Assembly: GCA_018697195.1 (NCBI GenBank) | Contig: CM031858.1 | Span: forward strand, 79,429,133-79,493,132 | Source: Certhia americana | Lineage: Eukaryota > Chordata > Aves > Passeriformes > Certhiidae | Reading direction: 5' to 3' | Length of the DNA stretch: 64,000 nt | Part shown: one piece after another, positions 1-13,585 of the stretch | Position numbering within the stretch: the stretch's first letter is position 1 | Layout: every line of letters begins with the position of its first letter | Translations under genes and position numbers: made by a program | The notes under the pieces: model-generated | Told to the model about the DNA's origin: nothing | Databases searched by the model: none | Seen by the model: only the letters and a program-made list of their open reading frames with translations

Positions 1-2407
1 GATTGCAAGACCTTTACAAGAAGATCTACTCTGATCCTCCTTTGACCAATAAGTGTCACTTGGGGACAACCTAGAACCCAGATGAACTTTTATGATAAAA
101 TCACAGTGCAGTGTACTTTAGATACATTACTCATTAATTCCTTTATTTATAAGTCAATTGCTTAACTTTTGTTATATTTTATATCTTGCAAGGAAATAAA
201 CATGTGGTTTTATCCTTTTGAGGTGAAAAAAAATGTATGTCAAATCATTTTACTTTATACTAACATCCAGTACATGGATTATAATTTCTCTCATCTCTCA
301 ATTTCTGTGCTTCACCATCAGTTGCATTTTTCACTGCGATATCTTGTGCTGTATTTGATAAAAGCAACTGCTATTAGACAACTATTCTGTTTTAGAAGTT
401 ATATATTACATTTAGAGATGGAAATACTTGCAGTGGCACTTCAAAATAGTTATTGAGCTTTGTTATGGGCTTCCCCTAATTATGTTATCAAGACTAACAA
501 TGAAGCATTCAGAATAATTTCCTATCTCAAATCTTAATGAAGATTTGTATACAAGGAGTTTTTAAAAAGTGCACTCTTTAGTTTTTTTTAGTAAAGTAAG
601 AGCAATCAAGCCTTTGTTCCCTTTATATCAGTTTTTCAGTACTAGCTTTAAGCCATCAGTTCTTTCCAGCTGTGATTGCTTTGGCTGGACTGAAATCTAG
701 TTTTCTCTTTTTTCATATATGATGAAATGAAGCATCATTTATCCATGAGGGGTATCTGTTCATTGTAGTACATTTAGAAACGTTATTTTTTTGCATTGAT
801 TCATCAACAGCATTTTTGTTTCTAAATGATGTTCAGAAAATATAAAACATTCTAAATATTAATATTTCATGTATTGAAGAGTATTAATATTTCAGTGCAT
901 CTGGGACTAATATCTTTACATATCATAAGCTTTTTACATTATATTAAACAACATAATAAACTATCTTGTGATAAAAATTATTGTTGCAAACATCCCAAAG
1001 ACGGAAATTTTGCTTTTATTAAGACTGAGGTTTTGTGAACGAGGCAAATCAGAGCACTATGAATAGACAAAACTACTCCCAAAAGTGTTGGCAGTGGACT
1101 ACTGTGGTGCCAGCTGAAACTGGGGACCATCAGGAAAGATGCAGAACTCTCTCAGAAGGCTGTTGGAAGGCTTTTCATAGCACACTTTCTGAGACAATTT
1201 AAGAAATGGAAGAGAAAAGAAGTAGGGAGAAGGTGTAGTTTGCAGTGCTGGGATGAATTTGCAGCTACACTGATATCCATGTTTTCTCTAGAATGAACGC
1301 TTATAAATGATGGAATTGTCTGTGCTTTGTCTGTGACTGATGATTTTACTGTGAAATTGTGGGCAGAATATTTACAATGGAAGGTTTATTTTCTGTTCAC
1401 CAAACACAAGACATGTGCCTTAAAAAGAATATGCTGACCTAAAAGGTAGTTCCATCTTGTTTCAGAGTGCAGGAGAGGCCAAATGCTACACAGAAACAAA
1501 ATAATAGCTTTACCAATATTGGAAGTTTCATTCTAGCCTCATACAGCTACCATAAACCCTAAACCACAAATACTGCTATCCTGTGACATATTGTGTCACA
1601 ATATACATTGTGACTATTGTGTCTGCATCTGATGGAAGTTAATTGAAAAACGAAGGAGGAAAAGGTGGTGTCTTTGATCAGATGAGCTGGTACAACTGGA
1701 AAAGCCAGGCAAGGTTATAGATACACACATTCCCCAAACCAGCTGAAGTAGCTTTTTTGCTATCAATAGTAGTTGGCTTGAAAAGAATTTATTCTCGTTA
1801 CAACTTGACTTTCTCTTGTGTATTTAGAAAATCATGGCTACAAAATATTATGCAGTCCATGAGTTCTTTCTTGTGATTGGTTTGAACATACTGCTTTTAA
1901 TTAAATAGGTTGTTTTTTCCCCTTTTGCTTTAGAGAAAATTGTAGAGGTATGAGTACTTCTTACTCGCCCCATGCCATTTACCAAAAAAACCACTTTGAC
2001 CATGGTTGTAGTTATCATTCTCCGTATATTAAATTTTTACATGCATTTTACATGTACAGTTTTAAGCTGCGATTTGTGATCAATCTATCTAAAGAGTTCA
2101 TGTAACAGAAATACAGTTATTGCCAATTTATAATATCATTATCTTAGAGTTTCACAAAAGTGGGGATTTATTACATTCAGCTTGGTGAAGAACTAAGTTT
2201 TAAATTTTCATAAGTTCAGGTTTTGGTGATTTTTTTTTTTTTTTTTAAGTTCTAAAATGATACTAACAAAGTAAGAAACCATATAAATAAATATTTTTTT
2301 AAAAAGAACTAATCTAATTAGAAGTATGGACACAAATCTGTACTTATATAAACATAGAATGTTTCGAAAAAGGTTGAACAAGTATGCATAAGCAGTAATA
2401 CAGATTT

Positions 2408-2476
2408 AGTTCCTTGGGAGTGCGTCCTGAATTGGATGACCTCTGAAGATACCTTCCAGGCCTGTAATCTTACAGG
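2408..2476 (+). mobile_element. Possible short CR1 3' remnant
   Basis: Resembles the '...ttggactagatgacct...ggtcccttccaac' end of CR1 (here GAATTGGATGACCTCTG and ACCTTCCAGGCC), heavily diverged. Confidence 0.3.
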
Positions 2477-5400
2477 ATACAAGAATGAAATGCATCATTA
2501 AAATATTTAGCCCTTCCTGCACATGCATTAGACTAAGTAGCTCATGAATATTTACAATTCACAAGTCTCTCCCTTCCAAATTGCAAAGAAATTGAGTACA
2601 TAGCAATGGTCCTAGTATGGTGCCTTTCCTCCTTCAAATCAAATATGAGTGCAACAGAAGTAGAACACTAACTCCCCTTGTTCTTTCTCTTCTCTTCCTC
2701 ATTTTATATTTTCTAACTGCCCTTTACTCTGTGACTTGCTTCTTCTCTCCTTTCAAGGAATTAATCTGAGAATATTTTTTTTGCATGGAAAATAATACTG
2801 CATGTGCCAACATGTCCGTTTATACGGTAATTTTTGTATCAGCATGTTTCCTTTTTTCTTCACCTTATACTACATTGCTTTGTAATGGCTTTCATCTACA
2901 GTAAAAGGACTTTTAATCTAGAACAGTCATGGCTATGGAAAGATTAATGACTTTTAATGGCTGTATATTGATTTAACAATATCAATATGAAATATACAGT
3001 GATATAACTATTCCTATAGAAACATTTAAATACTTCAACAAGACAGAACCTTTCTCTGTTTTAGAACATTTTGAATCAGCTAGCCTTAGAAAGCTAGTCT
3101 TACCTTAGCACCAGTATATGACTGAATTCATTAATGTTTTCATTAATATGACTGCTTTCATTAATGTTAAATAAATGAATACTTCAGTAGACATTTGTGG
3201 GTGGCTGCAACAACAACAACAATAAAGTAACTAAGTATTTAGACAGCTTATGAGAATCAGTTATACCCTTACAGGAGATCAAAATGAAGCTTTGAAACAT
3301 CAAGCTATGACTACTGGTAAATTCAGATATTATACATTTAGGTGCTGTCAAAGTCCATTTCTAATTTTAATGCTCTTCTAGATCAGTTTCACAGTGAGCT
3401 ATGCTGTTTATTTTTCGTTCTTAACTGTTCTATAATTGGAGAGGAGCTGTTTTCCATCAATTGTACATGTGCTACCAGACCCTCTGCCTAAATCCCAGGA
3501 AGGAAGAAACCTTCTAAGCTGCATATGAACTTCACAGCCAAAAATCCATCTGTGTGGATTGTGTATCCATGTCCTAGCCCATGGCTCTTTGACCTTTGTA
3601 AAGTGAAGGATCATGTTTTGTTTTGTCTTGGTTTGGTTTGGTTTTTTAACCCACAGAAAAGGTTATGAAGATTTTATATTGCCTTCACTTACAACTAAAT
3701 TAAATTAGTTTAAAATTTATATATGTTAACCTTAATACTCTACTTTTTATCCCATTTTCTTGTCTGATTGCCTGGGAATCCAGGCACAGTATATTCATAT
3801 TTTTTATTATTGAACTTTTTTTCCCCCAGACTATCTTTTGATGATTTGTGATCAGAATCTGAATCTGAAAGAAGAAGAATCTGAAAGCCACTAGTCTACA
3901 AGGACTCTTGACATCTACAGAGAAGAGAGGCTGAAGAAGGGTCTGTGGGTTGTCTGCTCCTGAGGCACTGAGGGGACAATGGGTTGGGAGCCATCCTAGA
4001 GGCTTCATGACACTTTTGTCTTTCTCTAGTAAGGTGCCATATTTGAAAGCAGGCTGCAAAAGGATGTCAAAAGAGGTAAAAAAATAATTTAAGTACTAAT
4101 ATACAATAAGGATCTCTGTTTGCTGCCTCTTCTTTAGTTCACAAGAGCACCATATAAAGAATTGATCTTGTTCGCTGATTACTATCAATATTTGAACATT
4201 GCTGAGCTAGCAGCTGTCAGAATATGCTCCTTGCTTAGCTTTTAATTAATGATCTCTGAATCATAATATAGGTAGATGACATCTGATAAGGTATAGATAA
4301 AATGTGCACATAAAGATTTCAGGAAGAGGCAATTTCTACTAGATAGCTAAAGATGGCAGAGATGGATCTTGCACCTTTAGTTACTTTTTTATTGGCACCA
4401 TTGAGACCTTGCTGCAGAACATATAAATCAATACTTTCTTTCATGGCCACAGGAGAGCCACTATTAACGTAAGGATTCAGAATAAAGGCTTCCTTACATT
4501 AATCTCATATGGGTGCAATATCACTAAGCAATTAATGGCAACAGGGAAAAGCTCACTCTCATTTTGAAATGGAAGCACTCTGACAAGCAGATTCTTATTC
4601 CTCTTGCAGCAAAGAACTGCTTTCTCAACACAGCTACCTGGACAGCTACCATGAGGGTTCCTTCCAGAACTAAAACATGTCTACACAGTTCCTGTGAAGT
4701 GGAGCACTGCCCATATGGAAATAAAATGCAGGGAGGCAAAACTTGGAGGCTAGTGTCAAACCCTACAAGCATCTTAATTGTGTGGACTTAATCAAGTATT
4801 AATTTCCCAGCTAGGTTCCCATCTTTCTGCAGCTGATCTTCAGGTGCTTTACAAGGCATAGGATACTTTACCTCCATGTTGTGGACCAAGCTCTTGTTTT
4901 CTACAAGTTTAGGTTTTGCAGGAAGGCTCTGCTATATGATAGCACTCCTGGGCCGCTGGAATTCATGTCTGTGTAGATGCTGCTGTGCTTCAACATGAAC
5001 TTTAAAGAGACTGTAAGATTTATCTGTTCTTACCTCTCAAGGGAAAAGGAGAAAGAAAAGTGAGCAGCCACCTCCTTTGTCAGCATCTATTCTCCTTTAC
5101 AGTCCCAGAAAGGGATAGTCTTGCCATTTTAAAAAGTAGACCCTAGTCTTCAGAAGCTATCAGTAACTCCTAGCATGAGAGGCAAAATAGGTAATAACGT
5201 TAAAATTAATCATAGGACGGTCCCAATGTTTTTTAAGTTTAATGATGGGACCAGAAGTGGTGATCTGAATTGCAGATGGTAGTGGTTCCTTCCTCTCTGA
5301 TTTGGCTTTGATAGTTCCTTTGATGTAGAAGAACTATGAGCTTAATTTGCATAACATTACTCCCACTCTTACCAGTCTGCTGATGAGATATCTTTATTAA

Positions 5401-8400
5401 ATTTTTCACTATTTCAGGATTATTTACATACTTTCCGATTTTATAGTGAGATTCTGCTTTACTACACAGGGAGTCTACTGATGAACATCTGGTACCTTAT
5501 GAATTTTGATACTTTTAGTATGCTATTTTAAATTTTGCTCCTGTTACAAATTACTCCACTCCATCAGAAATTACTACCATTCTTAATTGACATGCAATGT
5601 CTTTTCAGGAAATGCCAACTGGAGATGATTAAATGAGTAGCAGAATAAAAATTATGAACAAGTTCAATTAATGAGTTCACCTTTTATTAATATGAACATA
5701 TGGGATATTTACAAAACAAAACATGAAAATAAATGCATCTGTTTTCATAAATTCTCTTCTACATTATAAAGTTTGCTTTTATTCTAACTCCAGTTTTCTT
5801 CCTCTCTTTCTTTTGTGTAACAGAATATCTTCTTAAAAATATATTTCTTTTACTGCTGGGCAGAGAAGAAGAATAAAGACGTTGAATGTAAAGAAGAACC
5901 AATTTTTTGTCCAGAAAATAAATTGAGTTTTTTGAAACTCAGTTAAACATGAAATGCACACAGTTACTATTCTTATTTTCCTTAATTTATACAGCTATAC
6001 TGCAATATGACATCACTCAGTTCCCAGTTTCTGACAATTTGTTTCTCTTATCTTCTAGTATTTTGTTCAACTTTGTTTTCAGGCAGCACATTGAGAAAGA
6101 TTAAAAAAGAAAAATCCTGATTTGCAAACATATGAAAGACTTCCTTTAAAAAATTATTAATCTTTTTATCTATTAGAATCAGTTCAGGAGATGAAGTCTA
6201 CTTTATTGCTTAAAACAAAAAAACAATCCTCAGAGCTGTTCTAATCTGATTTGCAGATTTCCCCAAGCACAACCCTGGGACAGAAGAGGGAAGGTGCTGA
6301 TGCACTCATGACTGAGGTCTAATTCTGGTTACATTCTGGAAGCTTCCACTGCAATTCAACTAGCAATGAAAGCATTGCTTGTTCAGTATGCAGCCTATTA
6401 AAAACACTTTCCGTAAGAAAGGGCTTATTTGCCTACAGATAAAACAATAATTAAAACAACGGTTTTGGAGAACAGCATCAAGGAACTGTAAGGTTGCTTT
6501 TCTAGGAGGAGCAAGAAAGACTGACAAATACATAGTTGTAGATCCCTCTACAGCTTGCAAATGATTTTTATTCTGCCAGGAAAGTTTTTTAACTTTTTTA
6601 TTTCACTGGTTGACAATTTGCCTGTCCTTTAAATCAGAGTATCTTGAGGCCTGTGAAAGTCGAAAAATGCACTTTACTTATGAGGTTGTTCTAGACAGCA
6701 AGAATGTACCAGTCTCACACTGGAATTTTAAAAAATCTGAGTGTTTTTTTCTTTTTTAGTTCCATTATAAAAAGCAGTACCTCAAAGTAGAATTTATTGA
6801 ATAATGCAATGTATTCTAGGAATTACATATGAAGGCTTAAATTAAACATCAAAGAATTACACCACTGGTTTGTTCTGAACATGCGTGTTTTGTAATCTGC
6901 AGAACATGTTCAGGTAAAGAGGAAAGCAATTTACATGAATCTCAAAATGGTACAACCATTTAGCCTGTGTGGTTGATTTTGATTGGAAATATATTCTCAT
7001 TTCCTTCTCCCAATCTAGCCATTAATTTGTAATTTGAGTGATAATATGTAGCTAAACATTAACTTTTCAAATAATTTTTACATATCTGCAATGTTTATAT
7101 TAGACATCAGGTTCTCTAATTACACATAAGGCACTACACTTAATTTAATATACTTTAAAATACAACACTTTTTAGATTGTGCTTTTCCTTCTTTTAAAAG
7201 AAGGGTAAGAATTTGGAAGGGTACATGGAAAGGATCACTTTTTATTTGATGAATTGAGTTTATAATAAAATGGCTCTAAAGACCAAATGAAAAATATCTG
7301 AGATCGCAGAAAGCAGGATATTAATGTATTGATATCATCTGGATAATAATACAGTATGTTCCTGAACTTAGAGGGCTTCAGAAACTCTGAGAACTAAAAT
7401 GACTATGTTTTTCAGGTATTGAAAAGTTATGAAGTACATCTAGATTTTAAAAGGTGTACTTAGAAATAGATGATATGTGCACACACACACTTATGACTGC
7501 AGTGCCCTGATGAAGCTGCTGGATACATCCATGAGCATCAACTCTCTTCTGACAGAATTTTCTCTACAAGGAATAAGTGGGTCTGGAGTACTCCCAGGGT
7601 AGCTCCATACCTTGCAATGCAGGAAGCAACAATGCAAAATATGTGTAAACATCTCAGCTGTCCACAGATGCCAGAACAGCCCTTGAGGCACAGGGTAGCT
7701 TGTGTTCGTGGCTACATCAGTACACCAAATAGGGAGGCATAAAGTTTCTCTACGTCACCTTTGCCCTTTCCTTACACCTTCCTTCAGGCTAAACACAAGC
7801 CCAAATTTGTTGCTGTGACTTGTTTGTATTGTGGCAGAGTTCTGTAATACTGAGCACATTCCAAAAAAACCCCTCTTTTCACTGGTCTCAAGGGTTAATT
7901 CAATAAACAAAACACAATAAAAACTACTGAAAAGTCTGGAGCAGGAAGGAAGCTGATTTACTGCTCCTTGGTTTCCCATGCTGACAGTGTAATAAATTGC
8001 CATTTTCAACACAGTGGCTGCAGCTGGCTTAGAATTTAACTTTCTTTTGTTATTTTTAAAATAATTACTAAGTATTTAAGATTTAGCATGTCAGTGCTAA
8101 AAGCACAAGCCATTGTAGTGGGATGAGGAGGGGGCCAGAAGAATTTCATTGCCGATCTAGTCACTGTGGGAGTATCATCTAGTCACCTTTGAAAGTATCA
8201 TCTTTTTAGGTGATCACTGGGGGTAGAGGAAAACACCCATCCTAGGAAACATGATAACAAAATTGCCTTTAATGTCTGTAAGGACAGGAATCTCAGTTTT
8301 TAATTTAAAAGAAAACCTATTGGATATTTTAAAAACTGCCAACAATTTCTTATACCAGTATTTTTTGATATTTGGCTTCCCAGTTACCTTGCTCTACCTG

Positions 8401-9744
8401 GCACTTAAGCTTATGCATAGGAAGAACTTCTATCACTTTGCTCATGTATCTTATTCATCTTTATATGTCTATGTTTTCCCTCTTTTTATTTTCTGTAGGA
8501 AATTTTTGCTGTGTACTGTTCACTTGGTTTGCTAAACAGCTAAATGTTTTTAAAAATGTATGTGTTATACTGAAGAATGCTTTTTCCATAAGCTTATTTC
8601 ACTGGTCACTCCATATACTGTACTAAATCTTTAATCATTGCCTAAATTTTAATTGAAAAGTAGTTCAAGGCAACAGCTGAAGTACAACTTAATTGTTTTC
8701 AGATGGCAGAATTTATTTTTTTGTAGATTTTTCGGGGTATATGTATGAACGAAATGCATGACTATGAAGAAAATGACGCTGGTGGTGCTTCAACTTTTCA
8801 GAGCACTCAGTAAATACAGCTTGTACGGTGTTTCTCTTCAGGTCTGTACAAACACACAGATCTGACCTAAAGATGTAAATTCTATAAGGGGATAATTTTT
8901 GAAAGCGGTATTTTAACTTTCATTCACACAATTGTTAAGTTGTTCACAGGGCATTTAGTGTGTTTTTTTTAAAGATTCAAACTAAATCACATTCTTTGTA
9001 CCAAAAGGATTTGTTCCTTTATTGAGCAGATTTTTGTACCGTATGGAAGAGAAGTATCTTCATGTTACTTGAAAGTTAGGCCTTTGCTTTACCAAATATT
9101 ATGTGCCTCTGGTACAGGAAGAAAGCCTGTGCAACAGGTTTCTGCACTCTTGCTGGCATGTTCAGACAAATACTTGTCATGACGAGTTGTGCTTGGTCTT
9201 CCCAAGGGGAGCTAGAGGGGTGTGGAGTTCCATAACACCACCTCACTTTTTCTCAGTGGATGTCTTTGATTTGTAGCTATTTGAATGGATTTTCTTTACA
9301 CACGTGATGCTCCCTCTCCAATCTCTGCACTTGCATAGACCTCATATAATGTAAGGCTACACCCTTCTCCCTGCAGTAGGTACAGCCAAAACAGAAAGCT
9401 GTTTAAATCTCCCTGGCAAAGGCTCTCCTCAGTCTCACCCACACCGAATGCACATGCATGGTCTCCTGGCCATCAGACCCATCTGTCAGGATGGCGTGCT
9501 GCCCATCCTCAGCCTTGTGAGATAGATTTGCTGCAGTACAGACACAAAGCAAGCATTGGGTTTAGGGCAGGCATTCTATATGGAGTGGCAAATAATGCCT
9601 ATTATATTGGAAATAACACCTTTGGGCTATTAGCAGCACCGTATGTTTATTTAGCCTATGTGTGTTATGTAGATATATGTCATGGGATATATGTATACAA
9701 AAGACAGGAGTCAAAATATTTGCACCTGGAAGCATAATATTTGA

Positions 9745-9802
9745 CTCCTATGTATGTATGTCTGTGTAGAGACATATATATACATATATATGTGTGTGCA
9801 TC
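9745..9802 (+). repeat. Short ATGT/AT microsatellite
   Basis: TATGTATGTATG, then ATATATATACATATATATGTGTGTG. Confidence 0.8.
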
Positions 9803-12087
9803 TTGTTTTTCAAAGAGCAGAACACCCTGTAGTCAGTCCCCTGTATGAAAACTGACACACACTCACACCTTCTAAAAATCAAGCCACTTGCAAATATGCA
9901 GTTGAGAGACATCCAGCATGGTGGGTTTTTTTAGTAAGAGGCTCTCCTTTAACCTCACGCTTTCGTTGGTTATTTCTGGCAGCGCCCTGGATAAGACAAT
10001 GCCATATGGAAGTGAGAGTTTGAAGAAACAGGCTCAGTCTCCTGAGTGCAGTCAGGCAATGCACTGATGCCTGTGGGGGGGGTGCGGCATTTACTTGCTG
10101 TGGAATTGCTTCTGGAGCATCACTTCAGGAGCACACAGGCTGATTCACGCTGTCTTTTTCAAATAATGGACTGTGAGGCTCCAGCAAACTTCCTCTTCAG
10201 AGTTTTGTGTACAGCTGTTCTCTGTGCACTCTCAGTGTGAGGTCTTCTGACTTCTTGCTCTGTGGGAGGGTGGGTTAGTGTTTGCTAGAAATGTGGGCTC
10301 AGTGATGGCAATATGCTGGCAGCAGAGCAGCAGGAGGTCTTGCATACATCCATGGAGCCGAACAAAGGTCCCTTTGTGGGAGAGCAGCAGCTTCAGAATA
10401 TACAGTTTATTATCAACAATTATCTGTGTGTCATAACTGAGGATCCGCCACAACACCTACAAACACAAAACACCGTGTGCCTCTGTCATATGGTCAATTT
10501 TTTCATTATTCATTATTACTCTAGATTCCTTTTGTAACAATCTGACTAGGTAAAGGGGTCTGTGCACCATCATGTATAATGAATGTACAGAGTTCCCCAA
10601 GCACTATTAAATGTTGGAAAATGCAAAAGAGCAACAGAATAAATAAAAACCCACCCCATATGTCCTTCTTCATATTCATGGTTAGACCTCATAGAATTGT
10701 GTGAATTCCTTATTGTTTTAAAGATTCCTTTTTGAAACACATAGAGGTCCATTATACCTTCCGGGTACATTTGAGGCTACTCCTGAATAGAGGAGAATGG
10801 CAGTTGGTCACTGGTACTATTTGAAAAATTTTCTTTTCCAATGTTCATTTAAAAGAAAAGGTTTATTCATTGATTCAGTTAAATTCACCAGGGATAGCTA
10901 CGCAGGGGAAGGGACTGAAAGCTCCAATTCACTTTAATTTGTCTATTTGCTTACAATCTGTATTGGAATGCAGTACCAAACAGACAGAAGTTTTTTATTC
11001 AAGAACAAACTTTGAATTAAGTCCATTTGAAAACACACATTTAGTTCTGAGACCAGACTGATACAAGTTCTGGTTCCAGTAAAAGACAGCCATGGTTTTT
11101 GTTATAAAGCACTGCAGAATGAAGTTCTTTGTGGACCTAGTGTGGCAGGAAGTGGAGATATAAAATTCTGTGATTTACACCACAGGGCATCAAGTCCTCT
11201 TTGACATAGTCAGTGGGCTTCTGCTCAGAGTTTGCTGTTGAACTGAACTGTTCTGATGGAGCTGACATTAAACAAACGTTAAATCTCTGTGAATTCAGTC
11301 AGGTCTGGTGCTTGAGTGTTTTGCTGATTCATACCATGAGAGGGCTAGAAATCCAGGGAAATGTATACAAAAAAAAAAAAAAGAAAATAGGGAAGAACAA
11401 GCATTCAGCATAAAACTTCAGCAGATACTGAATTTAACAACACAAACTCTGCCTATAGCCAAAGTAATGACAGGAACATTTAGTATGGTATTGATATGGC
11501 AGGGTGCAAATTTGACAACAAATTCAACACATTGTCAAAACCCAGGTAAACTCTGGAGTCCAGTGCACACCTTTAGGATCGGCTCTAGTGATCTAGGGGA
11601 CACAGGGGTTTTTGCAAGGCCCAGGCTGCCACAGCTGCCATACGAAACTTAACTCCAGCTTCATCCTAAGAATGGATTTGCTGTGTGGTCATCCATTTGC
11701 AAAAAGTCTGGGGCAAAAATGTTCATCCTCTGATGAGGTTGAAGCTGAGTTGATGCCAAAACATCCTCATCCTGCTTCCCTAACCATGCAGGCCCTCTGT
11801 ATAAATGCTCTGTAAAGCATTCCTGCACTTTGCAGGCATTAGGAATTAATGAAGCCCTTAGGTTAGGTGATCAACTGGGTCATCCTTAACCCAGAAAAAG
11901 GAGATTGTAAATTGGTCCAGCTTTATGTTTATTGCCATAAGTTCATTCATGAGCAGTCAGAATTACGTGGCTTCCTCTTTATTTTTTCCAAATGCATGAA
12001 CTACAGAACAACCACGTCTTAACAAAGGAAGTTAAGTGTGTGCCTCTTTTAGAAAGCTCCTGTTGTTTGATAGATCTCAAATACTAG

Positions 12088-12149
12088 GTATGTATTTATG
12101 TCTGTCTGTCTGTCTGTCTCTATCTATCTACCTGCCTATTGTCTATCTC
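12088..12149 (+). repeat. Compound tetranucleotide repeat
   Basis: GTAT units, then (TCTG)n, then (TATC)n and interrupted CTGC/CTAT units. Confidence 0.9.
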
Positions 12150-13181
12150 AGAATGTTAGTTTTGTATTGTTTCATTTTTGTAAGCAGAGAATGAGAGTGA
12201 TATTTGCTGCATAACATATAAAAGTATGTGATCATAATATTTGATGCCTGATTTTCTGAATAATAAATATACTATTAAACTCATTAATTATGACCTGAAG
12301 TATGGTTACTAAGTGAGGTGCCTGTTTAAATAAAGGTGCACTGCTGTACTTAAATTTTTATTTATTTTCATATTATCCTTTGGCCAAGGAAACCTTTCTG
12401 AAATAAAAATGTGTATCAAATGTATAGCCCCTTGGCCAGTTTTGCCTTTTTTCTTCAAATTATATTACACGGTATCTATTATTATGTGGTATATGTCCAT
12501 CTAATTTAACAGCTTAAAGAAATAAGCAAGATTTCTAAGTTATGCTTAACACTGTTAACAATATTCCACAGTTTGTGGAATTACTGTCCCACAGGAATTT
12601 TTCTCTGGATGTTTAAATAAAGGTCTTCTTGTATATAAATGAAATATTTGTAGTTGTAGAAGGATATAATAATTTCCTAAATATGCAAATTAAATAACCA
12701 CTTTCACCTTGCTTAAGATACAGAAAAAGATGGGATAAGAAGTGTCTTTGTACCTGTATGTCCCCATTGCTGTGTTAGCATCTCCGTACAGAGTTGTTTC
12801 TATTAAAAATCTCCTTCATTTCTTTGCAGGCCTTCAAAAGACAGAGCCAGTGAACTGAGTTATGTCTTTCTGAAATCCTCTCACTCTTCCCTTTAAGAGA
12901 AATGTCTGTATTTTTGAGCCCTGAATAAATTAAAGCCTCTAATCCTTCAAACCATTGTTTCTTTTTTTAAGTAAAACAATTTTTTAGTTTTCCCATATCA
13001 GCTGAGTACGGACATTCATCACAATCAGATGTATTTGATGCTGGGCTGAATGTGATATTTTGTTTCAGCCTTTGTAGTGATAATATTTGTTTTGGGAGGT
13101 TTGTCCCCCTTGGTAACGGTGCAAGTTCCCACCCTGTAACCTCTGACTTCTCTTCCCTTTTGTGTTCCCTGGGCTGTGCCA

Positions 13182-13585
<404 letters not shown>

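Larger units (their letters stand above)
1..12087. other. Gene-free AT-rich intergenic sequence
   Basis: I see no exon with a recognisable protein, no CpG island and no sizeable repeat, apart from the possible CR1 scrap at 2408, a poly-T at about 2230-2247, a short CAA run near 3210 and the 9.75 kb microsatellite. The frames of 60-119 codons here lack codon bias or family signatures. Confidence 0.6.

Noticed and set aside
12088..12149. CRISPR-like or other spaced repeat array
   Set aside because: Simple tandem tetranucleotides without spacers in a vertebrate genome.
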